Shown here piece after piece: positions 46,871 to 55,700 of a stretch of DNA of 64,000 nucleotides. The stretch covers positions 62,001-126,000 of the forward strand of contig CAVOII010000004.1 of the NCBI GenBank assembly GCA_963696025.1, given 5' to 3'. The stretch comes from JABCYV01 sp963696025. Lineage in GTDB: Bacteria; Acidobacteriota; Terriglobia; Terriglobales; Acidobacteriaceae. The notes beneath the pieces are model-generated. The model was given only the letters and a program-made list of their open reading frames with translations. It had not been told where the DNA came from and did not search any database. Numbering within the stretch: the stretch's first letter is position 1; each line of letters starts with the position of its first letter. The translations under genes were made by a program, and so were the position numbers.

Positions 46871-47953
46871 TCATCGCGAGGTCCGCGCGCTGGCGCGTTC
46901 CGCCGGCGTCTGCGAGGCCAGCTCCAGTAGGTCGCGGGCAACGCAATCGGTATCGTGTCGGGCTACCAAGCCTTCGTCGAGGTAGTCGCCCTGCACCGGA
47001 CATACTCCTAACTCTTCGATGGCGTCCAAGTCGGCGACAATCTGGCTTGCGCCTTCCAGGGCGTATTTGGCCTTTAATTCCGGTGAGGCCGGTTTCCGAT
47101 TGATCAGCGCATAGTCAAAGAGGCGACCGGTTTGAGCATGGCGGTTCAGGGCCCGGATGTGGTCGGAAGCGGTCAGGCCCAGACTTTCGTTAGCCTGGGT
47201 CATCAGGTTGCCGACATAAACCTTCACGGCCGCGGAATTGACCATGGCCTGAGCAATGCCACGCACCAGCAAGTTAGGAATCAGGCTGGTAAACAGGGAC
47301 CCGGGTCCGATAGTGATCAGGTCGGCACGGGCGATAGCGTCCAGAGTCTGGGGCAGCGGCTCCACATCCGGCGGATCCAGGAATAGCTCTTTGATCCGGC
47401 CTTTGCTAGCGGTGATGTTGGTTTCACCCCTGACCCGAGTGCCATCCTCCATCAAGGCTTCAAGTTCGATGTTGGAAGTGGTTGCGGGATAAATGTGTCC
47501 GCGGGTAAGGAGAATTTCAGACGAAAGCCGGACAGCTTCACTGAAATCGCTGGTGATAGAAGTGAGCGCCGCCAGAAAAAGGTTGCCGAAGCTGTGGCCC
47601 TCCAGACCCGAGCCCTTCACGAAACGATGCTGGAACAGGCGTGAGAGCAAGGCCTCGTCTTCAGACAGCGCCACAATGCAGTTTCGGATGTCTCCAGGCG
47701 GAAGCATGTTGAGCTCCTTGCGCAGGCGCCCGCTGGAGCCGCCATCGTCACTGACAGTGACCACGGCGCAAAGTTCGGCGATCTGAGTTCCGGCCGAGGC
47801 TGCAGGGGGGCGATCGTTAGGAGCAGCAGCGTAGCTTTTCAGACCCTTGAGCAGCGTGGAAAGCCCAGTGCCGCCGCCAATCGCAACAACCCGCAGACTA
47901 CGCCCGGCACGGATCGAAGGCTCCGGACGTTGTTGAAATTCTGGTACCGACAC
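46871..47953 (-). CDS. yvcK: YvcK/CofD-type gluconeogenesis factor
   Basis: A 360-residue protein of the YvcK family, related to 2-phospho-lactate transferase CofD; members bind UDP-sugars and support cell-wall homeostasis during gluconeogenic growth. It has VVAIGGGTGLSTLLKGLK at the start, TVSDDGGSSGRLRKELN, PPGDIRNCIVALS, GHSFGNLFLAALT and DLITIGPGSLFTSLIPNLLV. The C-terminal tail (VQGDYLDEGLVARHD) is ordinary for the group. Start is GTG, three bases after the TPR gene ends. UDP-GlcNAc is made by the neighbouring glmU product, so the pairing fits. Confidence 0.9.
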   Translation of the reverse strand: MSVPEFQQRPEPSIRAGRSLRVVAIGGGTGLSTLLKGLKSYAAAPNDRPPAASAGTQIAELCAVVTVSDDGGSSGRLRKELNMLPPGDIRNCIVALSEDEALLSRLFQHRFVKGSGLEGHSFGNLFLAALTSITSDFSEAVRLSSEILLTRGHIYPATTSNIELEALMEDGTRVRGETNITASKGRIKELFLDPPDVEPLPQTLDAIARADLITIGPGSLFTSLIPNLLVRGIAQAMVNSAAVKVYVGNLMTQANESLGLTASDHIRALNRHAQTGRLFDYALINRKPASPELKAKYALEGASQIVADLDAIEELGVCPVQGDYLDEGLVARHDTDCVARDLLELASQTPAERASARTSR

Positions 47954-47956
47954 GAT

Positions 47957-48520
47957 CTAGCTATCGTCCTCGGGGGATGTTGCCATCGACAAGTCCGCGC
48001 CGGGGTCGGGATACAGCAGCTCCGTGAAGCGGGGATCTTCCGCCAGGTTTTGGAAGTCAGAATCGTTCCGGGCCTGGAAGCGGAGCGCCACGTTGAGGCG
48101 GATAGCTTCATCCAGATGACGCAGTGAATCCTCCAGATGGCCGGTTAGACAATCGAGAGCCGCCAAGCCATACGCGACATAATCGGATTTCGGTGATTGC
48201 TTGGCAAGTTTCTCCAGATGCTCGCGCGCGCCTACGTAATCCCCAAGATTCATGAGGGAAACCGCATAATCGTAATGCTCTTCGGAACTCTTGAATTGAT
48301 TAGTAGTGCGCTCCAGGTGCTGGTTGCAGGTATTCATGTGGACTGTGGCGCGGTCCGCGAGTTCCTTGCTGGGACCAGCTATTACCTTCTGCAGCGATGC
48401 GCGAGCTTTGTCGAACTTGTGCTCCTGCAGGGCACGAAGGCCGGTCTCGTAGTTTTGCACAGCCTGTGCAAAACGCGGGTCATCAGCGACGGACTTCTTC
48501 TGAGTGTTCTTTTGGGCCAT
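47957..48520 (-). CDS. TPR-repeat cytoplasmic protein
   Basis: A roughly 187-residue protein without signal peptide. It consists of TPR-like helical pairs: FAQAVQNYETGLRALQEHKFDKA, EEHYDYAVSLMNLGDYVGA in part, SDYVAYGLAALDCLTGHLEDS and HLDEAIRLN, ending in an acidic tail. The third-last helix pair carries FQNLAEDPRFTELL, common in proteins that bind partners. It stops three bases before the yvcK start, so it is co-transcribed with yvcK and may act with it; the partner is unknown. ATG at 48520 avoids a non-conserved two-residue extension. Confidence 0.78.
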   Translation of the reverse strand: MAQKNTQKKSVADDPRFAQAVQNYETGLRALQEHKFDKARASLQKVIAGPSKELADRATVHMNTCNQHLERTTNQFKSSEEHYDYAVSLMNLGDYVGAREHLEKLAKQSPKSDYVAYGLAALDCLTGHLEDSLRHLDEAIRLNVALRFQARNDSDFQNLAEDPRFTELLYPDPGADLSMATSPEDDS

Positions 48521-48763
48521 TTGCAAAACTCTTCCGTGACTCTTCGTAAGTACTCCTTTTTGTTAGGCTTAGAAAGAACCGTCTCTTGCGGGTTCGTGAT
48601 CTCCGGACTGTGAGCCCAAAGGCCCGAAGCCATCTGTGGAAAACCTGCGTAAATCAAACGCAAACCTAAGGTTATATGCAGCTTCGGGTACCCGTCAACC
48701 CGGGTCCATGGACACTGTCAGGAGCACGGCCTCGTCGGCGCGAACTAAGCCGTGCCTCAATGG

Positions 48764-49270
48764 TCAGTTGATCGACGCCGCCGTCTGCAGGTCCACCTGC
48801 TTCCACTCGCCCTGGATGATTCCCTTACGGATTTGGGCCGCGGTCTTTCCCTTCTGATGCATTGAATAAGAGTAGTACAACTCTTTCAAGCATGTCGCGC
48901 ATTCCGCGCCGTGAGTGCTCTCAAAGCAGCTATGCAAGCTGTTATGCCCCATCCGGTCGCAGTAGCAATAGCAGGGCTGTTGATGCAATACCACCGGGAT
49001 TTTGGCCGCCAAATCATAGGCATGGGTTTGGAAGGAGTACTGCGCGTTCGCACCCCAAAGCTGTTCCTTCCCCAGAATATTGGGCAGCTTTGTGCTTTTT
49101 GGTGGCGGGGTGGCGTTGTAGGCAGGCACAGGAGCCTCCCGAGCTATGGGTGACTGACTTGCGGCTTGCTCGGACGAGGCCCAAGGGATCGAGGCGATCA
49201 GGATGATTACAAAGAGAGACGCTAAGGTTAGCCCGCGCTTGGCCATTGGTCTGCCGTCGTTGAACTTCAT
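48764..49270 (-). CDS. Exported PCYCGC-motif (PF13798-like) cysteine-rich protein
   Basis: A 168-residue exported protein: signal segment GLTLASLFVIILIASIPWASS, Pro-rich linker, then the Cys cluster PCYCYCDRMGHNSLHSCF and HGAECATCLKEL, which resembles the PCYCGC family (PF13798), here with Tyr in place of Gly. Six Cys and His residues within about 30 residues suggest a metal or disulfide site. Some homologues lie near cytochrome assembly or copper genes; no such neighbours are seen here. It diverges from lepB. Confidence 0.78.
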   Translation of the reverse strand: MKFNDGRPMAKRGLTLASLFVIILIASIPWASSEQAASQSPIAREAPVPAYNATPPPKSTKLPNILGKEQLWGANAQYSFQTHAYDLAAKIPVVLHQQPCYCYCDRMGHNSLHSCFESTHGAECATCLKELYYSYSMHQKGKTAAQIRKGIIQGEWKQVDLQTAASIN

Positions 49271-49350
49271 GACCTCATTGTAACCCGAATCATTGGAGGA
49301 TACAGTTTGGCCCGCAGCGTGCTCGATTCACCAGTGAATTGCGAGTGAGC

Positions 49351-49379
49351 TTCAACAACCGAGAAGCGACCCGTATAAT
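49351..49379 (+). promoter_or_regulatory. Sigma-70-type promoter of lepB
   Basis: TTCAAC (49351-49356) and TATAAT (49374-49379) are 17 bases apart. The predicted start is near 49386, only about five bases before the ATG at 49391, so the message may be nearly leaderless. Confidence 0.6.
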
Positions 49380-49390
49380 CCAGAGATAGA

Positions 49391-49975
49391 ATGACAGAAC
49401 CAGCGCGCCCCATGGAACCGAGCGCTACCCATAGATCGGATGGAACTGCGGTTCCTGCGCGAACGCTGCCAGTTCTCTCGATATGGCTGCGGGACCTGAT
49501 TATCTCTCTGGCGATTTCCGCCTTCATCATCATTTTTCTTTATCAGCCGGTGAAAGTCGAGGGCACGAGCATGATGCCCTCGCTCGACGACCAGGAGCGC
49601 ATCTTCGTAAACAAGTTCGTCTACCGGCTGGAGCCAATCCAGCGGGGTGACATTGTGGTTTTCCGCTACCCGCGCGACCCCTCGAAGAGTTTCATCAAAC
49701 GTGTAATCGGGGTGGCGGGGGATCATATCCGTATTGAAGATGGCCAGGTATTCCTCAACGGCAACCTGCTGGATGAAGATTACGTGCCGCGCGCCTACGA
49801 GGATGAGCGTTCATATCCGGAGGTTGTCGTCCCGTCGAATAACTACTTCGTGCTTGGAGATCACCGCACGATGTCGAATGACAGCCGCGATTTCGGCCCG
49901 GTCAACGCGAGCTTTATCTATGGAAAGGCAGTCTTCGGCTATTGGCCCATGGATAAAATGGGAAGGCTGAGATAG
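49391..49975 (+). CDS. lepB: Signal peptidase I
   Basis: A 194-residue type I signal peptidase with one membrane helix (about 34-51, LRDLIISLAISAFIIIFLYQ), catalytic Ser60 in EGTSMMPSL and Lys103 in KSFIKRVIGVAG. Box D/E, YFVLGDHRTMSNDSRDFG, is complete. It cleaves Sec and Tat signal peptides on the outer face of the inner membrane; many proteins in this window would be its clients. It is shorter than E. coli LepB, as usual outside gamma-proteobacteria. Fifteen bases separate it from the next gene. Confidence 0.94.
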   Translation: MTEPARPMEPSATHRSDGTAVPARTLPVLSIWLRDLIISLAISAFIIIFLYQPVKVEGTSMMPSLDDQERIFVNKFVYRLEPIQRGDIVVFRYPRDPSKSFIKRVIGVAGDHIRIEDGQVFLNGNLLDEDYVPRAYEDERSYPEVVVPSNNYFVLGDHRTMSNDSRDFGPVNASFIYGKAVFGYWPMDKMGRLR

Positions 49976-49989
49976 TTCAACAGTCGCGA

Positions 49990-50652
49990 ATGGTTGCGAC
50001 TCTCGCATCGGTTATTGCGGCCCTCAGCGTGGTGACGATCTTGATCGCGGCGTTCATCGCAGCAAAAACGATTGCCCCCTTAGCCTTCGTTTCGCCTTAC
50101 ACCTGGTTGTTCTGGGCGGTATTTCTTTTCGCGTATGTGCCTGAATTCCGCCTGGTCGCGCGTGTCCGGCCTCAGCCTGGACAAGCTCCCGATCGTTCCA
50201 TGGGACTGATCCTGATTACTGGGTGGATTGGGTTTCCTGTCGCCTTCATAGTCGCGAACTGGCCGCGGTTCATTCTGGTGCAGGGGCAAAAGATATGGTT
50301 CGCTGCCGGTCTTCTCTCAATGGTGCTCGGATCATGGTTGCGCCGCCACTGCTTTCGCGTACTGGGAAAGTATTTCACCGGCAACGTCAAAGTGGTCGAA
50401 GGACAAACCGTCGTACAGGAGGGCGCGTACCGCTGGATTCGGCATCCTTCCTACACCGGCGGGATGCTCATGTACCTCGGCACCGGCCTGGCGTTGACGA
50501 ACTGGCTCAGCGCGCTTGTGATTGTGCTGTTTGGCGGCCTGGGTTACGCCTATCGTGTGCGAGTGGAAGAGCAGGCGCTTGCTACTGGCTTGGGTGAAAG
50601 CTACCGGGAGTACATGCAGCGGACAAAGCGATTCGTTCCTTTCATTTTTTGA
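49990..50652 (+). CDS. Isoprenylcysteine carboxyl methyltransferase-family membrane protein
   Basis: A 220-residue protein with about five membrane helices. The C-terminal part has the ICMT/PEMT signature: GQTVVQEGAYRWIRHPSYTG, GLGYAYRVRVEEQALATGLGESYREYM. In this superfamily the region binds S-adenosylmethionine and methylates a lipid or prenyl-cysteine-like substrate at the membrane. Bacterial members are poorly known, so the substrate is undetermined. It probably shares a transcript with lepB and precedes carA by 68 bases. Confidence 0.82.
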   Translation: MVATLASVIAALSVVTILIAAFIAAKTIAPLAFVSPYTWLFWAVFLFAYVPEFRLVARVRPQPGQAPDRSMGLILITGWIGFPVAFIVANWPRFILVQGQKIWFAAGLLSMVLGSWLRRHCFRVLGKYFTGNVKVVEGQTVVQEGAYRWIRHPSYTGGMLMYLGTGLALTNWLSALVIVLFGGLGYAYRVRVEEQALATGLGESYREYMQRTKRFVPFIF

Positions 50653-50720
50653 CGACCATTCATGTTGGCCGAATCTAACTTCCTTGTTACAATCTTCGAA
50701 ATCCACTCCTTGGAGCATGA

Positions 50721-51851
50721 ATGCAGGCCATCCTTGCGCTGGAAGACGGCCGGGTCTTCCGCGGGAAAGGCTACGGAGCCAAAGGCGAATGTTACGGGGA
50801 AGTCGTTTTCAATACTTCCATCACCGGCTATCAGGAAATTTTCACTGATCCTTCCTACTGCGGCCAGATTGTAGTTCTGACCAACCCCGAAATTGGCAAT
50901 TACGGCACCAACGCAGAAGACAACGAAGCCACACGACCTTACATTGAGGGCTTGATCGTTCGAGAGTTTTCACGGGTGAGCTCCAATTGGCGCTCACAGC
51001 AAGTTGCGGAGGAGTATCTCGAGCAGTTCAAGATTCCCGTGCTGGCGGACATCGACACCCGTGCGCTGGTTCGGCATTTACGCGAGCACGGCGTTATGCG
51101 CGGCGTAATTTCGACTCTAGAGACCGACGCCGAGAAACTGGTGGCGAAGGCCAATTCAATCCCGAAGATGGATGGTCAGGATCTGGCCAAGGTCGTAAGT
51201 ACGAAGAACACTTACGTTTGGGAAACAGGCGAGCGCTCGCACCTGCCAGACGAAGTCGTCGGCGTGAAGGACGAGCCGGCGCGGCTTCACGTAGTCGCCT
51301 ACGATTACGGGATCAAGCAGAACATTTTGCGCAAGCTCCGTGGCGAGGGATGCAAAGTGACGGTGGTGCCGGCGCAGATGCCGGCGGAAGATGTGTTGGC
51401 GCTCAAACCCGACGGCGTGTTTCTGTCGAATGGGCCAGGCGATCCCGAACCGTGCGCGTATGCTGTGGACAACATTCGGCGGCTGATGGGGCGACAGCCA
51501 ATCTTCGGAATTTGTTTGGGACATCAGCTCACAGGAATCGCGTTGGGTGGGAAAACTTTCAAGCTGAAATTTGGCCACCACGGCGGAAATCATCCGGTGA
51601 AGCAGTTGCACACGGGAAAAATCGAGATCACCGCGCACAACCATAACTTCGCTGTCGATCCCGATTCGCTTCCGCAAAGTGAAGTCGAGCTCACGCATAT
51701 GGACTTGAACGACTCGACTTTGGAAGGCCTGCGTCACCGAAACTTGCCGCTATTTAGCGTGCAGTATCATCCGGAGGCCTCACCCGGCCCCCACGATTCG
51801 CATTATTTGTTCAAAGATTTCGTGAAGATGATGGAGGAGTGGAAGGGGTGA
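50721..51851 (+). CDS. carA: Carbamoyl-phosphate synthase small (glutaminase) subunit
   Basis: A 376-residue CarA: N-terminal CPSase_sm_chain domain (LEDGRVFRGKGYGAKGE, VVFNTSITGYQEIFTDPSY) and a class I glutaminase domain with nucleophile Cys265 in IFGICLGHQ and His/Glu in VQYHPEASPGPHD. It delivers ammonia to CarB for arginine and pyrimidine synthesis. The last codons read ATGGAGGAGTGG and end in W-K-G-stop. The repeated 12 bases at 52304-52315 show that the gene probably ended MEE-stop before a unit was inserted, so the final three residues come from inserted DNA. Confidence 0.95.
   Translation: MQAILALEDGRVFRGKGYGAKGECYGEVVFNTSITGYQEIFTDPSYCGQIVVLTNPEIGNYGTNAEDNEATRPYIEGLIVREFSRVSSNWRSQQVAEEYLEQFKIPVLADIDTRALVRHLREHGVMRGVISTLETDAEKLVAKANSIPKMDGQDLAKVVSTKNTYVWETGERSHLPDEVVGVKDEPARLHVVAYDYGIKQNILRKLRGEGCKVTVVPAQMPAEDVLALKPDGVFLSNGPGDPEPCAYAVDNIRRLMGRQPIFGICLGHQLTGIALGGKTFKLKFGHHGGNHPVKQLHTGKIEITAHNHNFAVDPDSLPQSEVELTHMDLNDSTLEGLRHRNLPLFSVQYHPEASPGPHDSHYLFKDFVKMMEEWKG
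51830..51841 (+). repeat. Left copy of 12-bp direct repeat flanking the inserted unit
   Basis: GATGGAGGAGTG is identical to 52304-52315. It lies at the end of the carA coding region and has the appearance of a target-site duplication. Confidence 0.75.
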
Positions 51852-51882
51852 GCTACCAAACCCTGTCATCCCGAGCGAAGCA

Positions 51883-51905
51883 CTCTCGTTCGCTGCGAAC
51901 GAGAG
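51883..51905. repeat. Left hairpin of the inserted unit
   Basis: CTCTCGTTCG and CGAACGAGAG form a perfect 10-bp stem with a 3-base loop. Confidence 0.8.
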
Positions 51906-51929
51906 TATAAAGTCGAGGGACCTGCTTTT

Positions 51930-52257
51930 GTGAGATGTCATCACTACTTCGTCTACATGGCGGCCAGTAAATCTCGCGTGCTGTACATCGGTATAACGAA
52001 CAACCTAGAGCGCCGGACTCGGGGAACATCAGAACGATTTGATTGACGGATTCTCCAAAAAATACCGCTGCCATCGGCTGGTGTACTACGAATCCTTCGA
52101 TCGCGTAGAGAACGCAATTCAGCGCGAGAAGCAGCTTGAACGATGGAGCCGAGTCAAGAAGATCTGGTTGATCGAACGCGTGAATCCAACTTGGGAGGAC
52201 CTGTCAGCAGAGTGGGGACAGCCAATCGGAAAACAGGTCCCTCCGCTCGCCAGTTGA
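51930..52257 (+). pseudogene. GIY-YIG nuclease-domain protein, broken by a +1 frameshift
   Basis: The first part reads HHYFVYMAASKSRVLYIGIT followed by NNLERRTR, the GIY (here YFVY) and YIG strands plus the catalytic Arg region. A fourth G in the run at 52021-52024 throws the frame off; removing one gives REHQNDLIDGFSKKYRCHRL and onward VYYES, VENAIQREKQLERWSRVKKIWLIE (in parts), the expected end of UPF0213/UvrC-N-type small nucleases. The likely start is GTG at 51930 inside the inner repeat. About 108 residues would be restored. This domain makes single-strand cuts in DNA; such small proteins lack extra DNA-binding domains. Confidence 0.82.
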
Positions 52258-52277
52258 TTTGCGACGCAAATCAACTG
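52251..52277. repeat. Right hairpin of the inserted unit
   Basis: CAGTTGATTTGCG pairs with CGCAAATCAACTG over a single central base, a perfect 13-bp stem. Confidence 0.8.
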
Positions 52278-52303
52278 CGCTCGGTCGGGATGACAGGTTT
52301 TTA

Positions 52304-52315
52304 GATGGAGGAGTG
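52304..52315 (+). repeat. Right copy of 12-bp direct repeat
   Basis: A second GATGGAGGAGTG. It holds GGAGGA and the GTG of the next gene; joined to carA in place of the insert it reads ATG GAG GAG TGA, a natural stop. Confidence 0.75.
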
Positions 52316-52756
52316 ATCAGGCTGAAAAAGAATTTAAAGGAACTATCACCCGTGATCTCAGCGACGCTCTTTTTAGCTGGATGCGACCGGGTGTCTTGGC
52401 CAGTCAACCGCGAGCTGTGTGGCCAAGAGCAAGTTGTCGACAAGCAAACGCGCTCGATCCCTAAGAATGCTGACCTATTGCTATATCGCTCAAGATCGAA
52501 GTACACCCCGTGTTGTTCAGACGCTGAAAGGATTGCTGATTTGCGAACGGATGTAAGTGGTAATTTCAATTCGGGCAAGCTAGGGGCAGGGCGATATTTC
52601 GTTGTTGTTAAGAATTCTCCCCAGATGGCATTTCCTGTTTTCCAAGAAAGAAACTATGACGGCGTGAACTGTTCCCTGAACACGGTGTTTTCCTTCGACC
52701 AAAACACCGGAAAGACCGAACAGACGGTCACAATATTGGTTGATTCCCCAAGGTAA
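52313..52756 (+). CDS. Putative lipoprotein between carA and carB
   Basis: A roughly 147-residue protein with a lipoprotein signal: charged start (IRLKKNLKE), hydrophobic stretch and lipobox LAGC with Cys near residue 23. The mature part has further Cys (RELCGQEQ, PCCSDAER, NCSLN) and a beta-rich segment LRTDVSGNFNSGKLGAGRYFVVV that resembles carboxypeptidase-regulatory-type repeats. Function unknown. The GTG at 52313 overlaps the rebuilt carA stop by GTGA, and its TAA overlaps the carB ATG by one base. Its DNA looks more AT-rich than carA and carB, so it may be foreign. GTG at 52352 is an alternative start but would lose the charged n-region. Confidence 0.65.
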   Translation: MIRLKKNLKELSPVISATLFLAGCDRVSWPVNRELCGQEQVVDKQTRSIPKNADLLLYRSRSKYTPCCSDAERIADLRTDVSGNFNSGKLGAGRYFVVVKNSPQMAFPVFQERNYDGVNCSLNTVFSFDQNTGKTEQTVTILVDSPR

Positions 52757-55700
52757 TGCCCAAACGCACTGACATTTCGAAAGTCCTGATCATCGGCTCG
52801 GGGCCTATCATCATCGGGCAGTCGGCGGAGTTTGATTACTCGGGCACACAGGCTTGCAAGGCGCTCAAGGCCGAGGGATTTGAAGTCGTACTGGCGAACT
52901 CCAATCCGGCCACCATTATGACCGACCCGGACGTCGCCGACCGCACTTACATCGAGCCGCTGACGCGGGAGTATCTGGAAGAAATCATTCGCATCGAGCG
53001 CGAGATGTCACCCGCCAAGGGATTCGCAGTCCTGCCCACGGTTGGCGGCCAGACCGCGCTCAATCTGGCTATCGAACTTTCCGACAGCGGCGTTCTCGAC
53101 AAGTACAACGTCCAGCTCATAGGAGCCAATGTCGCAGCCATCAAGAAAGCCGAAGACCGCCTCTACTTCAAAGACGCGATGCAGAAGATCGGTCTCGACG
53201 TCCCGAAGTCGGCGCTGGTCAACAATCTTAAAGACGGGTTGGAGTTCGCGGGCAAGATCGGCTTTCCAGTAATTGTCCGGCCTTCGTTCACCTTGGGTGG
53301 CAGCGGCGGCGGCATGGCATTTAATCGGGAAGAGCTGCTGGAAGTCCTGGCACGCGGGCTGGATTTCTCTCCCGTGCACGAAGCGCTGATCGAAGAATCG
53401 GTACTGGGCTGGAAAGAATACGAGCTGGAGGTGATGCGTGACCTGAAAGACAACGTCATCATCATCTGCTCGATCGAAAATTTCGATGCCATGGGCGTGC
53501 ACACTGGGGACTCGATCACTGTCGCCCCCATCCAAACGTTGACGGATCGCGAGTATCAGTCCATGCGGGACGCCGCCATCGCGGTGATTCGCGAGATTGG
53601 TGTGGAAACCGGCGGATCGAACATCCAGTTTGGCGTGCATCCTAACACCGGACGCATGGTGGTAATCGAGATGAACCCGCGCGTGTCGCGGTCCTCGGCG
53701 CTGGCCTCTAAAGCTACCGGTTTTCCGATCGCGAAAATTGCGGCAAAACTTGCCGTCGGCTACACCCTGGATGAGATTCCCAACGACATCACGCGCAAGA
53801 CGCCGGCTTGTTTTGAGCCGACGCTGGATTATGTGGTGGTGAAGATTCCCAAGTGGCAGTTTGAAAAATTCCCCGGAGCTGACGAGAATCTGGGACCGCA
53901 GATGAAGTCCGTCGGCGAGGTCATGGCCATCGGCCGAACCTTTAAGGAAGCGCTGCTCAAGGGCGTCCGCGCGCTGGATACTGGGAAGAAAGTAGGATCA
54001 GAAAAGATCGAGCCGAAAATTCTCACCCAGCGACTGGTGACGCCGCATCCCGAGCGGCTTTCCTATATTCGGTACGCTCTGCGCCAGGGCCACACGGTGA
54101 AGCAATTGGCCAAGATGACTTCGATCGATCCATGGTTTCTTTATCAGCTCAAAGAGATTAATGACATGCAGCTGGAGCTGGAGAAGCACCCGATCGAATC
54201 GATTCCGACTGAGGTGCTGCGAGAGTCCAAGCGTATGGGCTTCTCCGATGGCCGGTTGGCGGGGGTGTGGCGGCTCGACGGTAAAGGGGCACAGGAGAAG
54301 GTTCGGCATCTGCGCCGGAAGCACGGCGTTATGCCGGTTTACAAGCGCGTCGACACATGCGCCGCGGAATTCGAGAGCTACACGCCGTATCTGTACTCGA
54401 CCTATGAAGATGAGGACGAAGCCGCGCCAACCCAGAAAAAGAAAGTCATCATTCTGGGCAGCGGCCCCAATCGCATCGGGCAGGGAATTGAGTTCGACTA
54501 CTGCTGCTGTCATGCCGCTTTCGCGCTTCATGACGACGGTTACGAGTCAATCATGATCAATTGCAACCCCGAAACCGTCTCGACTGACTACGATACCAGT
54601 GACCGTCTTTACTTCGAACCGCTGACGCTCGAAGACGTGTTTGCCATTTACGAGCACGAGGCCGCCTCTGGCGCGTCCGTGGGCGTGATCGTGCAGTTTG
54701 GCGGACAGACGCCGCTCAACCTGGCGCTGCCGCTCAAAGCTGCGGGCGTGAATATTATCGGCACATCGCCCGAGTGCATTGATCTGGCCGAAGATCGTAA
54801 GCGTTTTGGCAAGTTGCTCGACGATCTGGAAATCCCGCAGGCTCCTGGAGCGATGGCGGCGTCGATCGAAGAGGCGGTCGCGGGCGCGCAGCGAGTGGGA
54901 TATCCGGTGCTGGTGCGGCCATCTTACGTGCTCGGCGGGCGAGCCATGGTGATCGCCTACGATGAGGAAACCGTCATCCGCTACATGAAGGAAGCCGTAG
55001 AATATTCGCAGGACCGCCCGGTGCTGATTGATCACTTTCTGGAGGATGCAATCGAGGTCGACGTGGATGCACTCTCCGACGGCGAGGATGTGGTGATCGG
55101 CGGCATCATGCAACACATCGAAGAAGCGGGCATACATTCCGGCGACTCCTCGTGTGTGCTTCCTGCGGTGGATATCCCTGAGCACTTGCTGGCACGCATG
55201 CGCGATTACACGTTCCGGCTGGCGCGAGCGCTAAAGGTGATTGGACTGATGAACATTCAGTTTGCCATTCCGCGCACCAATGGCGGATCCAAGGGCAATG
55301 GCGCAGAAGGCGGCAAAGTCTACGTTCTGGAGGTGAATCCGCGAGCCTCGCGGACGGTACCGTATGTCTCGAAGGCGACCGGTGTGCCGATGGCGAAGAT
55401 CGCGGCTCGTCTGATGACCGGGCGCAAACTGCGGGAGTTTCTCCCCGACTACATCGAGCCCCGTGCTGATCTCGACACCGGACGCTGCTACTACGTGAAG
55501 TCGCCGGTCTTCCCCTGGAATAAATTTCCCGGCGTCGATACGGTGCTTGGTCCGGAGATGAAATCTACTGGCGAAGTGATGGGCGTGGCTGACAATTTCG
55601 GCGAAGCCTTCGCTAAGGCGCAAACCGCGGCGGGACAAAAGCTGCCTACGCAGGGAACGGTCTTCATCAGCGTCACCGATCATGACAAGCCGAATGTCAC

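Larger units (their letters stand above)
51842..52303. mobile_element. Small inserted unit with inverted hairpin ends and a GIY-YIG gene
   Basis: The roughly 460-base unit has ends in inverted orientation. On the left come AAACCCTGTCATCCCGAGCG (51858-51877), a perfect hairpin at 51883-51905 and GAGGGACCTGCTTTT (51915-51929). On the right the mirror order is found: GGACCTGTTTT on the minus strand (about 52231-52240), a hairpin at 52251-52277 and CCTGTCATCCCGA on the minus strand (about 52285-52297). The hairpin stems differ in sequence but not in place. Between the ends is one frameshifted GIY-YIG gene. The 12-bp direct repeats outside support insertion between carA and the next gene. No transposase is present; the nuclease is the only candidate for mobilising it. 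Confidence 0.75.
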
